64,000 nucleotides of DNA from Anseranas semipalmata (GCA_013399115.1 VXAA01000923.1:85451-149450), one strand, 5' to 3'; positions 1 to 11,750 are shown, numbered from the stretch's first letter. Made by a program: numbers and translations. Notes: generated by a model from the letters alone, not told the origin.

Positions 1-1531
1 GGGGTGAGAAGTAACCTGAATTCCTGTAAAGTGTCAGAGTCCAGCTCACAGCACAGCTGATGTGTGATGAATAAAGCTCCTCAAATAGTTGGAGGAGCTT
101 TACTGTTGATTAATAGCTAAATAATTTGAATACTTGCCCATATATTCAGTGAGAGATATGTTTTAAGCTCTTTACAACCTGAATGGGTTGGACCCCGCAG
201 TTCTTCCTTTTCATGAAAATGCTGTAACGTGGTTTGACGTGAATTTGAATTTGATGTTACACTGAGGAAGGAAGGGAGGAGAATCGAGTATAGTGAGCTT
301 TTCAATGTGCTCTTCAAAGAGGTCTTTGCTCCTGACTTCCAGAACACTTGCTGCGGGAGGTCCTGATGAGGACTCCTGTCTCAGGCGTACCTATTTTTTC
401 CCTATTAGCTAATCACTGCAGCTCTTTGCACAGGGTGGAGGAGCATCCAGTTGTCCTAGATGGTAGCTTTGTTGTTAAGGGAGAAAGGTAGTCATTATGC
501 TTACGTACCTTCTCAGTTGCCCTTCAGTGACACCTACTCTTCTCCATAGGTCACTTAGGTTTCTAAGGCACCCTGAGTCATTCACTTGAGGTCAAAATTC
601 TCTTGCTTTGACTTTGTGACATCTATATTGAACGGCCTGTGTACATAGATGAAATGTGGCCTTTTGCATTTAGTTTGCATTGCTGAAGCATGTTGAAATT
701 ATTTTGCTTTTCCTTCTAAGGAGTTTTGGACATACAGGGAGGGAATCATGGATGAAAGGGACATCTGGACCGTATATGATAGGATGGCTATTTGGCCTTT
801 GCTTTTGGAAAGCAGCAAAGTGGCTGCTAATTATATCTTAATGACTAAGGATGCATATAAATTCTGCCTGTAAGCGTGTGATTTCTTCTGGGTGAAATGG
901 TGCATTTCCAGATGGCATATTTGAATTTCATGCTAAGCTTCCTGTTCTCCCAAATTCTTGCCAACATGTGACTCTGTAGCTGTGCAACAGATATGTAGTT
1001 TCCTGGCACTCTGCATGCTTCATGATAACATCCACGTCAAAATCATAAAAGGTTTGCATGAATGTGTTTTTCCTGACTCAAGTTTCTTTAATCTACACTT
1101 TTATTTGACAGTTATAGCTTAGTGAAAAATTTGAGTTTTGTTTAAGAGAGTGTTTCAAATTAACTGAAACTGCAACTGTTTTTCAAATTACTTTTAAAGG
1201 TCATTTTCAAGTTTTTCTGCAATGGCTAACTAAAAATAACAATGAATTCAAAACAACCAAACTCTTGCCACATAATTACATCTTGGCATTTAATATTATG
1301 TCTTTAAAAACAATTCGGTATGCCTATAAGTGTACATCTATCTATTTTGTTTTCTCTTTATTCTTCTATCACTGCATTGGGTCCAGAAAAGAAGCTATGT
1401 ATTCATAAATATTGTTTTTATCAGGCAGCTTTTCTGTGTGGGCTTTAATGTTTTACATGGTGAATGTTAAACATAATTTTGACAGGTAAAAATAATACAT
1501 CCTTTCTTTTTTTCTCTCCACTTACACATAG
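1..1531 (+). other. NELL2: NELL2 intron (3' part), upstream of the LamG-end exon
   Basis: This is unannotated AT-rich intron sequence. No preceding LamG exon (the one encoding the stretch ending in YFK before GIMQ) could be found here. A short perfect hairpin lies at 72-102. The intron ends with a long pyrimidine tract and an AG at 1530-1531. Nothing else recognisable was seen. Confidence 0.75.
72..102. repeat. Perfect inverted repeat, 11-bp arms, 9-nt loop
   Basis: The arms are TAAAGCTCCTC (72-82) and its exact reverse complement (92-102), around a 9-base loop. The hairpin lies inside a NELL2 intron, so it would form in the pre-mRNA. No T-run typical of a Pol III terminator follows. No role can be assigned. 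Confidence 0.7.
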
Positions 1532-1604
1532 GGCATAATGCAAGATGTGCAATTACTTGTCATGCCTCAAGGATTTATATCTCAATGCCCAGATCTTAAT
1601 CGCA
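1532..1604 (+). CDS. NELL2: NELL2 exon: end of the laminin-G/TSP-N domain
   Basis: This 73-nt exon starts in phase 0 after a pyrimidine-rich tract with AG at 1530-1531, and ends one base into a codon before a consensus GTAAGT donor. It encodes GIMQDVQLLVMPQGF followed by ISQCPDLNR, the last beta strand and tail of the N-terminal TSP-N/LamG domain of NELL proteins. That domain binds heparin and other extracellular partners. Cys19 (window numbering) is the conserved cysteine at the domain end. The next intron is only 178 bp. The match to NELL2 is essentially exact in my memory of vertebrate sequences. NELL1 differs in this segment. Confidence 0.95.
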
Positions 1605-1782
1605 GTAAGTCTATTAATTCTTATACCATAAAATGAAAGGTGTGCTTTGTGCCTACTTTCTGTCCTACAAGCTTTCTTAAAACCTTGAGTAGTTTCAGTG
1701 CATTGGTTGTCAACTATGACATGACTGAACCTATTGTAAATACATAGGTTTCGTTACTAGTATACATATCTTGTTATTCTAG
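1605..1782 (+). other. NELL2: NELL2 short intron (178 bp)
   Basis: The intron is GT-AG (GTAAGT donor; acceptor TTCTAG ending at 1782), phase 1. It is the shortest intron in the window and has no repeats. Confidence 0.93.
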
Positions 1783-1865
1783 CATGCCCAACTTGTAATG
1801 ACTTCCATGGACTTGTGCAGAAAATCATGGAACTGCAAGACATTTTAGCCAAAACATCAGCAAAG
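1783..1865 (+). CDS. NELL2: NELL2 exon: CxxC linker and first half of the coiled coil
   Basis: This 83-nt exon completes Thr25 (A + CA) and ends in phase 0 after Lys52, with donor GTAATA. It encodes a CPTC pair (residues 26 and 29) followed by an amphipathic helix. Hydrophobic positions L35, I39, L42, L46 and T49 follow a strict 4-3 heptad spacing that continues into the next exon (L53, A56, M60, L63). In the NELL family this coiled coil drives homo-oligomerisation of the secreted protein, and the nearby cysteines may stabilise the oligomer. That disulfide role is inference. Confidence 0.95.
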
Positions 1866-2942
1866 GTAATATTTACTAGGAGGCATGGCATGGGAGAACT
1901 GAGGACTTTAAAGCTTTAATTGCTCTCTTTTTAGATTATTTGTGCATCTGTGTGGATGTGCACATGTGTGTGTGCAGAATATCCCTGCACGTTATGTTTA
2001 TGTATGTTTGCATTTATATATGTGTCTACTGTCTATACATATAAATTCTCAGTTCAGAGAGCTTTCTTGTTTTTTAACATTTTTATAGAATAATATATTT
2101 TAATAGTAAACAGAATCCAAATCCCTGAACAACGAAAGGACTCATACATATTCAAGCTCTATCTATCAGGCTAACAAGTCAATAAAACTGGACTGAAATA
2201 GGTTACTGTGCTTATAGTGGTTATTGCAGCAAGATTTATTGGTCCAAGACTTTTCTAAACCTGAGCTGACAAAGGAGTGCTCAGACGAAATATATGCAAG
2301 ACAGAGAAATGAGAACCCTAAGCAGTGTTTTCCTTCTCTTCCTTCCTTCTCTTCCTTCCTTCTCTTCTTTTCTTTTCAACAGAAGATCACACTAAAAACA
2401 TTCACATCTTCCAGCGAACATAGACTAGTCTTCTGTTTTTAAATGTCAGGTCTTTAGATGTCTGCAGGAATGCTGTTACCTGGCTAATTTGATACACAAA
2501 TGATAACAATGAGTTAGTTGAAGTGGAGGAACAATTGCTAACATGTTGGTTTTTGAGCTTTACATCCAATCTGGCCTCTTTACTCAGATTCAGGTCTTCT
2601 GCATATAACCTAGTATCTGTAGATTTATGTAGAGCAAGATTCTTGGTCACTTCACACAAACAAAAATGAGAAATCAGGAGCTGTACTCATCTTGACCTAT
2701 TCACTTTGTTTCATGATGTCCCTGAAGTTGTAAGCAAAAAATGAAATGCATCGTGCCTAGCTTCTTTATTTCCTCTCTGAATGACTGGTGGTTTAATCAT
2801 TTTGTATATGACAATAGTCATTTTGTTATCTTTGAATACATTTTCCTGCATGCTTCACAGTAAGGGGGACAGTTTCAATCATGTTTATGCTAATATAGAA
2901 GCCACTTATAAATTCCAAACTTTTTGTGAACTGTTAATACAG
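1866..2942 (+). other. NELL2: NELL2 intron (1,077 bp)
   Basis: Phase-0 GT-AG intron. It contains a pyrimidine-rich imperfect tandem tract at 2328-2377 and otherwise unique AT-rich sequence. The acceptor is AATACAG ending at 2942. An open frame that begins inside this intron at 2781 runs through the next exon, but its first 54 codons are intronic. Confidence 0.9.
2328..2377. repeat. Polypyrimidine (CCTTCCTTCTCTT) microsatellite-like tract
   Basis: About three copies of a 13-base C/T unit lie on the coding strand of the NELL2 intron. This is a simple sequence. It could bind polypyrimidine-tract factors, but it is more than 500 bp from the acceptor, so no splicing role is claimed. Confidence 0.8.
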
Positions 2943-3071
2943 TTGTCCCAAGCTGAGCAGAGGATGAACAAGTTGGATCAGTGCTACTGTGAAAGGACCT
3001 GCACAATGAAAGGCATGACATACAGAGAGTTTGAATCCTGGACAGATGGTTGTAAGAACTGCACTTGCATG
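2943..3071 (+). CDS. NELL2: NELL2 exon: coiled-coil end and first half of VWC module 1
   Basis: This is a 129-nt, 43-codon exon, phase 0 at both ends, with donor GTATGG. It begins LSQAEQRMNKLDQ, which finishes the heptad repeat (L53, A56, M60, L63), then enters VWC1 with CYCERTC (66, 68, 72) and the diagnostic CKNCTC (89, 92, 94). VWC modules bind BMP-family or matrix ligands in many proteins. In NELL2 they form the rod between coiled coil and EGF array. The last codon is ATG (Met95), where mammalian NELL2 has Leu as I remember it. Asn91 lies in an NCT sequon. The frame reads on into the intron to 3143 only because no stop follows at once. That extension is not coding. Confidence 0.96.
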
Positions 3072-4348
3072 GTATGGCTACAGTTCGAATGGAGACTCAG
3101 GAACCCTGGTGTTTCCTCTGATTACAGGTTTATTGGGGCAAAATAATGAGGGATATTTATAAATGTGTGCTAAGTAGGAACAACCAAGTGCTAGAAAAAA
3201 AAACAACTTCTAAATCTAAGGAACAGTATTAATAAATGCATTTTCCTGTTATTGCAGCATGTGTAGCTCTCCTGGATTTCACGCCAGTATAGGCAGATAG
3301 AATGCAATATACTTAGCTAACATGTTATTCCCATGCACTGAGTTGCACACAGTTTCTCTGGATAATTAATTACCTGTTTTTATCATTATAAACACAGCCT
3401 TTTTCTTAGCAAATGATTTAATAGATCCCTTGTGTCTGATTCCCTTTAGTTGCCTCTGGTTACATCTCCAAAGGCAATAAAGAGTAAAATGTCAGGTTCA
3501 TATGCATGCTCTATTATATCACAAACAAAAAAGAATTTAAATGGATGGAAGATTCCCAAAGGTATCAGAACTCCAAAACTGAATGCAAGTATCCTTTCAA
3601 GCACCAAATCATCGAATCTTTGTTATTGTCCAGTCATTTAAAACTCATTAATTCCATTTGGACTCATTAAATGCCTAATCCAAAGACCATTAGTAACTGA
3701 TGGAAAGGCTGTTATTGTCTGTACTGCACCTTAGATTGATTTGCTGATGTCTATAAGTTGCTAAATGGTTCTACTTAAGCTTAGCATGACTTTGATCTTT
3801 GTATTTCTGGAGTGATATTAATTTTGTTTTTAGGATTTTGTGGTTGAAGAGAAGAAGGTTTATTCCATGGTATCAGACCTGGCTGATAGTTGTCTAAAAT
3901 GCTTTGAATTTAGTGTTAAATGCATTACGCGTTTTTGTCTCAGGTTTTTCTTGCAGCTATGATGATATTACTTTTTAGAAGTGTATAGTCTCTCATGTAA
4001 AAAACAGAAGGTAGAGTATTGTTCTGTGAGGTTGTTATTTCACACTAGTATGTCAATTTGCTGCTGATTGGCAGAATGTTTTAACTCCAAATAGATTTGC
4101 CTCTAAAAAAAGTCTTAGATCATTGTCTTCTCAAAGAACACATCATACATGTCTAAAAGATTGTATGCATGATATTCTAAAGGTATAGTTTCCATTCTTG
4201 TAGTTATTAAAAGAACCATGCTAAAATGGCTTTTTGGGTACTGTCAAGAGTTCATTGCATTTAAAAATAGATATTAAGTTCTTGTGTATGAGAACATTTC
4301 TGTTCTTGCTAAATATAACTACCAGTTAAGCACTTTTTATTCTTCTAG
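3072..4348 (+). other. NELL2: NELL2 intron (1,277 bp)
   Basis: Phase-0 GT-AG intron splitting VWC1 in the middle. The donor GTATGG is weaker than the others, and the acceptor TTCTAG ends at 4348. Unique AT-rich sequence, with no transposon recognised. Confidence 0.9.
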
Positions 4349-4451
4349 AATGGTACTGTGCAGTGTGAAGCTTTGATTTGCCCCCTCTCTGATTGCCCGC
4401 TTAATTCTGCCCTGGCATATGTGGATGGCAAGTGCTGCAAAGAATGTCAAT
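4349..4451 (+). CDS. NELL2: NELL2 exon: second half of VWC module 1
   Basis: This 103-nt exon starts in phase 0 and ends one base into a Ser codon before a GTAAGT donor. It encodes NGTVQCEALICPLSDC and then, after AYVDGK, the VWC signature CCKEC (Cys124, 125, 128). Together with the previous exon this gives the complete cysteine pattern of VWC1. Asn96 starts an NGT sequon that exists only after splicing, since the exon border falls just before Asn. The following intron, 22.4 kb, is the largest complete one in the window. Confidence 0.96.
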
Positions 4452-6110
4452 GTAAGTTGTACTGTGGGGCTTCCTTTAAATGAATATTTTGAAAACTTCA
4501 AAGAAAATTAACTTTTCTGTAAACATGTCATTGAAATAACTGGTCAGGGAATGAAATATTTGGGCTGATGAATAGGGGAATTTAGACTTCCCTGAAATAT
4601 TTTGGGAAACTGATAACCAGAAATTTTTCAGTCTTCAATTGTGGCTATTTTATTTTAGTTACGCCATTTTTTTCTGAAAACACAGATATTTCTGTTTAAA
4701 AGGAAAAAAAATATTTAAAAAACTTTCTACAGACTTCCTATAGGCTGTTATTTAGACCAAACTGCTAGCAATTCAAGAATAATTGCCTTATATTTGTTTA
4801 GACTAGTGTTTCTAACACTATATCAGGAAGACTGTACTTTCAACCATATGTTGTAGTATAGAAATGGATACTCAGATTTATGATTCTTGTTCTTAATTAA
4901 GGGAAGAGAAAACTCACACTAGACTCCAGAGACCAGAAAAAAACAGTCACCTAGAAAGGTTCTTTTACAAAAGGTCAGACAGAATTATACAGGAAACTGG
5001 ATACAGGTAATTTAATATTGTCACTTAATATAGGTGGTTACCTTTTGGTTTTATAGCATTTTGGCTTTGTTGCAAATAGGGTCAGAGAAGGGAAATTTTA
5101 GGTTGATCGGTATCTTCATGGATTGTATGTAATATTTCATGTTGATTATGGATGTGTATCACATATGTGATGGCTATTTATTTTAAGCTATGGTGAAATT
5201 CATTCTTGAAATTGAGCATAAGATGCATACATTTCTTTATTATGTAAATGTTGAGATTTTTCTATGTAGTTTCATCACTCTTCTATTGCTGTATTAAACT
5301 TCTTACAGAGTATAGAGATGCGTGTAACTGCTTGAAATGCCATGTTTTAAGATAAAATTCAGGAAGACATTTTGTAGTCCATTGATCTTGCTCCCACAGG
5401 AGTTTATTAATATTTAATTGTGTTAGAAGTTACACAAACCATCCCATTTTATGAAACCTTATTAACTTACTCAAGTAGATTAATTCTAATTGAGGAGAAC
5501 TGAGAATTCAGATACTTTTTTTTTTTTTTTTTACCACCTACACAAAATTTCCATGCATATTAGATGGCTCAGGGAATTGGTAATTCAGGGATGAGAGATG
5601 CGGGGAGTTCAAACCTCTATTTGAATCTTTGACCGTGCTGGCAGAGTTTGAAAACCTGATTCTCTGAAGCATGTTTTTGTAATGTACTGCTTGTAAATTT
5701 AGTTGGGAATTCTCCGTGCAAATGTTAATGGGGAAGCACTCACATCTCAAGACTTCTTAGGAAGTTGTTACTTTTATTGGGAGTCTTGACAAAGGTCAGG
5801 AAACGTGAATGGCCATATGGAACCTGACCTTGTCATACAGCATTATTACTTCTCCTTTCAATTAAGATACAGTTCTGGTACAGCACACTGTGAAGTTCAC
5901 TCTGGTATTGCCTTTTTGATGTTCTTAATGTTATCAAAGCTTTTTAGCTTCCAGTGTTGTTAATCTGATGCCAGTACATAAATGATAATTAACATGCCAC
6001 ATACAACTCTCTTGACAAGCTACATGAAAAATGAAAAACTTCTATTGACGAATTGTCCCTATTTTCATCTGGTTTATTTAAAATGCCTTTTAAAAAACAA
6101 AACAAAACAA

Positions 6111-6122
6111 CCCCCCCCCCCC
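6111..6122. repeat. Poly(C) run of 12 after an A-rich AAAAC repeat
   Basis: A stretch of AAAAC-type units runs straight into twelve C residues. It is a simple-sequence tract prone to slippage, so its length in the assembly may be unreliable. Confidence 0.85.
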
Positions 6123-6868
6123 AACATTTTAAGTGACCAATTCCTGGGAACCAAAAGACCGAGAGTGTAAACTGGAAGTCCCATTGACAAGATAGTTAAA
6201 TTCCAGTGAAAGTGTGAAGAGTGGAAGTTAGAGGCAGTGGTGGCTGTAGGATCCTCATTTATTCTCCAGTCCAGTTTCGTGGAAATGTCAAGTAGTCACT
6301 GAGTTCATATAGGTGTGCCAGCCATATCCTGCCTTCTTGGTGTCTTCAGCTCAAGGTCTGAGCTGATTGTGGTCAGTGTGCTCAGTGACCACAGCCTTGC
6401 TCAAGGGGTCAGAGTTGAGTTCCTCCATTTGGTAGTTTCTGAAAATAACTTTTTTGTTCTCAATTCTTAGAACTGTATCAGGGGATGTAGCATCTGACTA
6501 GGTGATGGCATCTGACCAAACACAGATGGCTTATAATTGGGAAAGCAGCTAATTAGGGTTTGTTGCTCAAGGGACCACTGTCCTTAGTATTGGACAATCA
6601 ACCATAAATGCTGAGAAGAATTGATGCCCAATACCCTTTTCTTTCACTGAGTTTAGTATTTGTTGCAAGACAGAACATGTATGGCTATATCTGTTTTCTT
6701 CCTGCTGTTTGTGGTACCTCATACCAGATGATGGGCTGTTTCTGCCAACCTGTTATGAGGGTAAAACTGTCCAGGCAGTGGTAGCTGTGGCAGCCTTATT
6801 GCAAGCCTTATTGCATTTATAATCAACAGTTCTTATTGACATTTTGGGGGAGGTCTACAGAATGATCC

Positions 6869-6887
6869 TATATATATATATATATAT
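6869..6887. repeat. (TA)n microsatellite
   Basis: About nine TA dinucleotides, roughly 100 bp upstream of the LTR at 6987. Confidence 0.85.
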
Positions 6888-6986
6888 TTGTTAAGGGACA
6901 GGGAACAGGGGTGGTAAGAATACAAATATACTGAAGTATGTGGAACTTGAGTGTGACACAAATGTTATGGAATAAGGGGTGGAGAT

Positions 6987-7576
6987 TGTACTGGGTCTGG
7001 CCGGGATAGAGTTAACTTTCCCTGCAGCAGCCCTTGTAGCTAGAACAGCGCTGGTATCACACCACTGTTGTGGCTACTGCCGAGCAGTGCTGGCACAGCA
7101 CCAAGGCTCTCTCCAGACCCCCCCGAAGCCAGTAGGTGGGGGTGGGCAAGAAGTGGGGAGGGGACATGGCCAGGGCAGCTGACCTAAACCAACCAAAGGG
7201 ATATTCCATACCATGTGATGTCACACTCAGCAATAAAAGCTGGGAAAGGGAAGGAGAAGGGGGGGGCTCTCGTTGCGAAGACGTCTGTCCTTCCGATCAA
7301 CCACTGCGGGTACTGAGGCTCTGCGTCCCAGGACGTGGCCGGGCATCGCTTGTTGGTGGGAGAATCACTTGTTTTCTCTTTTCCTCTGTGCTTGCGCACA
7401 GGCTTTGCTTGTATATATATATATATATATTTGTTGTTTTTTTCTTCCTCTTCTCTAATTAAACTATCCTTATCTTAACCTGAGTTTTTTTTTTCATCCC
7501 CCTCTTCCTTTGAGGAGGCGGAGTGAGAGAGCGGTTGTGGTGGAGTTCAGCTGCCCAGCAGGGTAAAACCACCACA
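6987..7576 (+). mobile_element. Solo LTR of an avian endogenous retrovirus (copy 1)
   Basis: The stretch opens with TG followed by a GGCCGGGATAGAGTTAA motif and closes with ACCACCACA. Inside are a conserved block reading GACC..AACCAACCAAAGGGATAT, a TATA-like CAATAAAAGCTGGG (7231-7244), an ATTAAA polyadenylation-type hexamer (7458-7463) and a purine-rich GGAGTGAGAGAG block near the 3' end. The same ordered blocks occur in the copy at 36503. I recognise this as a common LTR family of non-galliform bird genomes. No gag, pol or env follows and no second LTR is adjacent, so it is a solo LTR left by recombination. An internal (TA)n tract at about 7411-7430 and a G-run near 7259 are local expansions. 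Flanking duplications were not convincing, so the ends may be off by a few bases. Confidence 0.85.
7411..7430. repeat. (TA)n tract inside LTR copy 1
   Basis: About ten TA repeats lie between the LTR core and its ATTAAA signal. They are absent from the second copy at 36503, so this is a local expansion. Confidence 0.8.
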
Positions 7577-10500
7577 TGGCATAAAGAGTAAAAATACACA
7601 GTGCTTAAGACTTTCATGGTGATGAGCAAGCAGGCTTCACAGCTTTTTTGTTTTGTTTTGAGTAATTTAGAATGGATTCACTCAGCATGGCTTTAGACAC
7701 GTAGAATTTGGGATTGTAGTCTGAAGTGCTTTTACGTATGCTACTAAATGAACTCGGGCACAGTCCTGGGGCTAGGTGCCACTTGCAGCTCACAACTACA
7801 TGGCCAAGCTCTCTTGCCCTTCCCTCGAAACAGAGTATCTGCATCCAAGTGGCTGATTGGAAATGGCTGCTGATCGGTGCTGTCCCCCAGACCATGCCTG
7901 GCATTGCATCAAGGCATGCTGGCTGGTACAGGCCAAAGTGCTGCCATGAGTTGTGCTCGAACAATGAGTGCTGAACATGAGTGTGCTCCACTCGAACTGC
8001 GTGGAGGATTAAGGACCAGTGTTTAGGTCTGTTGGCATTTACTGCTTCATTTACCTTTCCTGTTTAATTTACTAGTATGGACATCATCATCAGTTAGGCT
8101 CTCTTGATAGGGACTGTGAAAGGGATTGGCACATCCAGAGGGCTCTTGGTGCTCAGAGGCGGCTGGAGTAGATAAGATGAATTGCCTTCTGGGGGTGCAT
8201 GTTTCTACCTATGGACTACATAGGGAGGCCAGGCAATTAGATTAGATACCAAACTTCTAGATATCTAAAACCATGAGATTAATCTTTCCATCAGTTACTG
8301 TAATGAGTATCCCCTATGTCACATAGGAATGGAAAGTGCTGGATTTTTAAGCCTGATGCTGACATTAAGCAGTTATGCTGAGACTGGTGAGAGCCAACCA
8401 CACTGCCAAGCCCTAGGAAATGAATTTCAGCCCAACCCAGTATTTAAATATTGGACAGTGCAGCTTTGTGCCTTGTTTGATTACATTTTCAACACTTTAT
8501 GAATTTCAGCACAATGGACCTCATTTTTTTTTTCTTAAACATTTAGGTCAGGGAAGAACATCTATTATGGAAAATGGTAGAAAAAAAATTATAGCTTTGA
8601 CTTTGATTCTTCTTGTATGCTAAAACAAAATAAAAATAACAGACACTATCCTTCTGACCAAACTCCGTATCATTGCTTGAGAACATTCAGGCAACTTGTT
8701 CTGTTTCGTCCTGTGTGAAGGTCAATGCTGGTATCAATAGGAATGACAATGCATACGAAATATCACTGTATTTTCTGTTAGCCTTAATGGGCTAAAAGCA
8801 GCTATGATCTTCCAAGAAACATGGCAATGTGCTGGATGTATGTTTCAGCTAGAGACAAGCTATTCAACACAAAATTTGGTCAAGCTACCAAAGCATACAT
8901 CTTAGATCAATGGGAGCTTCCTATGGAGAATTGTTTGGAGCTGGAAAGCAGAGGCCACCTTCTTTTCTATTCCCAGTGCAATTTTAAGTCTATCTGAGAA
9001 GCTATGTACAAGAGATCGTTATATTCTTTTATCCTCTGCAGAGAAAAATGCATTGTGTGGTGATAGGCGCTGATACAAAACAGGGAGAGATTAAGCTCTG
9101 CTACTGACTCTATAAAGTATCGCTTTAGACCATGGACTTGGCTTAAAATGTACAAGGACAAGTTCATTTATTTTAAGTGAATTGTGGAAGGACTGGCAAT
9201 GTCTTAGTAGCTGAGACAATTGGTACTTTGTCAGCAAATCTTTTTATAGTAACTTTCTTATTAGTGTATTAACACCAAGGCATCACTTCCAATAGCTGTG
9301 ATATATGTATTTTTTTTTAATGAAGCCAGTGTATTTTTAACAAACTAGTTGATTTTCTTCTTCTTGAGGCCAGAAGTGATCTTTGTATCTGGCACAGTAA
9401 TAATTCCCATCACCAAGGACTGATCTCCAGGAAGAAATTGCTCTATTCTCATCACTGTCCTTCTCCCAGTGACATTGCAGACACTTACAGATCTAATCCC
9501 AAACTATTTAAATCTATACTAACAGGTTTCAGTGGAGGCTGAAGCCTAAGGCATTATATTAAATCTATGGGCTGTGATTTTCCATGCACTTGTTTTTTTT
9601 TCTGAAACAGGACATTTGATGGTTTTTTTTGGTGCATTGTAGCAAAATCTGCACTCAACACAAATATGTTAAGCAGACGTAAGAAGCGTAGAACTGTATC
9701 GGATCAGCTCCCACTTCTGTTGCTACCAAGCATGGAGAGAGCGCATATAAAGAGGTTATGTATCTCAGAAAGGGTTTTTGAATAAAATGATTAAAACGCA
9801 AATGGTAGTAGCTTTTGTAATGTGGATGGGTTCTTGATGCACTGATCTCTCTTGCTAGCTTACAGAAACTTTTAATTTTATAATCACAATTAAGGGTATT
9901 TACCCTTTTTGTCTTCATGATGCTTTGATTTTTCCCAAAAGCTATCCACTCTTCTGCAAGCTCCAGCACGTCTGGCCTACTAACACACAGAGAAGGAGCT
10001 GTAAAAACCCATCTGCTTCTCATTTGCAGAGTAATTGACCATCAGCAATGGTGCAAAATTTGTACCTAGAAAATTAAGGAATGTCGATTAAACTTCTTTG
10101 CAAATTCATTAATAATTGTTCTGGTGGATTGAAGTATTATGGAAGTATAGTGGTGCTGCTCACTAAGTTTAATCTTTTTGTAAAATTGCCACCTTTTTTC
10201 AGGGCCGAAGGAGTGGCACCATCTTGCTTTAGATGTCGGTGGCAGCTCAGCACGCCAGCCTCAGCCTCCTTCTCCCATGTGCCAGAGGAGCTTCTCTTGC
10301 CTTTAATGTGGTGCAGAGAAGAGGCTGTGGCTCAGTGTGTTTGAGTGACAGGGTTAGTGTGCACTTGTGTGCTGAATTACATCTGTACCTATTGAACGGG
10401 CCATCTTATCCTTGCAGTAAATCAGAGGAATGGGTGATCTGGAAACCAAAGCCCAGCTCCAATAGGCCAGCTGGGGCATGGCAAGCGACGTGTCCGTGCT

Positions 10501-11370
10501 GCAGGGGCTCAGGGGCACAGAACAGGCATTTATAGTGGAGAAAACAAGAAGGAGCTTTCTTAGTTCATGCAAAACAGCCTGTGTAGGCTCAAATCGTTTT
10601 CTTCAGCAGTGAAGCAATGATTATTCATTTACCATTTTTTTAACACAGATTTTACAATATAAAGGCAAAGAAACATTCTTGCTAATGCAAAGGATTAGGT
10701 GCTTTTTCATTATAAATATTTGTGTGTGGCTTTTTAAAGATACCAGTGCAAGTAGAGCATAAATTTTGTTACTCTGAGCTGATTTTTTTTTTTTTAATAT
10801 GTGGAAAAAAAAAGTAAATTAGGCTACTTTCAGAATTCTACTAAAAGACGTCTGGAAGATAGCAGGCACTGGATTATTTCCTAGAACCATGGCATTTATA
10901 ACCTCTTGTACTCAGCATGCAGAAGGTCCGAGTGTTATTTAGCATTTTAGCAGAATAGTGTCCCTTCAGCCTCTGCTTTCTGGATTTTCAATGCTGAAAT
11001 GATTCACATCAACTTTTTTTTTCTCAGGCCTTTGAATCTCATACGATGATAGTATCACATAATGACAGATAAAAAGTATCATATACAAGCTTGTACTACA
11101 GAGATGAATCACACTGTACTTTACTGCTTGTTTACAGTTCTATTACTTTAGCAACTCCATGTCTGCAAAAGAAAGGTAGTATTTCTATTTATTTAGAAAT
11201 AGCACAAATTATTTTTGAGGGGAGAAAATGTATCCTTGCACTCATGTAGGTCAATAAAATCAGTGAAGCTATTTTAGATTTACAAAGGTATAGTGGAAAA
11301 GCATAATTATGCATGTATCATCTGTGAATCCAGCATAGCTTGTACTATCAGAGCTATAAAGCTCAGAACC

Positions 11371-11750
11371 TCACAGAATGGTTGAGGGTGGAAGGGATCT
11401 TCTGAGATCACCTGGTCCATCTCCTCTGCTCAAGCATGGTCACCTAGAGCAGGATGTACAGGGCCATGTCCAGTTGGGTTTTGAGTACCTCCACAGATGG
11501 GGACCCTGCAACCTCTCCAGACAACCTATGCCAGTGCTCAGTAACCCTCACAGTAAAAAAAGTGTTTTCTTCTGTTCAGGTGGAATTTAATGTGTTTTAC
11601 TTTGTGCCCATTACCTCTTGTCCTGTCAGGGGGCACTGCTGAGTGGAGTCTGGCTCCCTCTTCTTCATTCCTTCCCATCAAGCATTTACACACATTGAGA
11701 AGATCTCCTCAGAATCTTCTCCAGAAAGCTTAACATCTCAGGAAGCTTAA
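11371..11750 (-). mobile_element. CR1 LINE 3'-end fragment, inverted
   Basis: The + strand reads TCACAGAATGGTTGAGGGTG then GGAAGGGATCTTCTGAGATCACC, which is the reverse complement of the CR1 3' end. It continues through recognisable antisense CR1 blocks (CTCTCCAGACAACCTATGCCAG; TTGTGCCCATTACCTCTTGTCC; AGATCTCCTCAGAATCTTCTCC). The element is therefore 5'-truncated, on the minus strand, with its 3' end at 11371. The left border is sharp and the right border is approximate. The block resembling the GTTCAGGTGGAA subtype marks a different CR1 subfamily from the copy at 41791. It encodes no intact protein. Confidence 0.88.

Noticed and set aside
2781..3146. 121-codon ORF starting in the intron and running through a NELL2 exon
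   Set aside because: Only 2943-3071 matches NELL2. The upstream part ends at a clear AG acceptor and the downstream part follows a GT donor.
6967..7590. Similar flanks (ATGGAATAAGGGGT and ATGGCATAAAGAGT) as a target-site duplication of LTR copy 1
   Set aside because: 14 bases with mismatches, offset from the TG/CA ends. Retroviral duplications are 4-6 bases directly at the ends, so this is probably coincidence.
7614..7991. ORFs on both strands just after LTR copy 1, considered as retroviral internal sequence
   Set aside because: No gag, pol or env motifs and no primer-binding site after the LTR end. It looks like flanking intron DNA.
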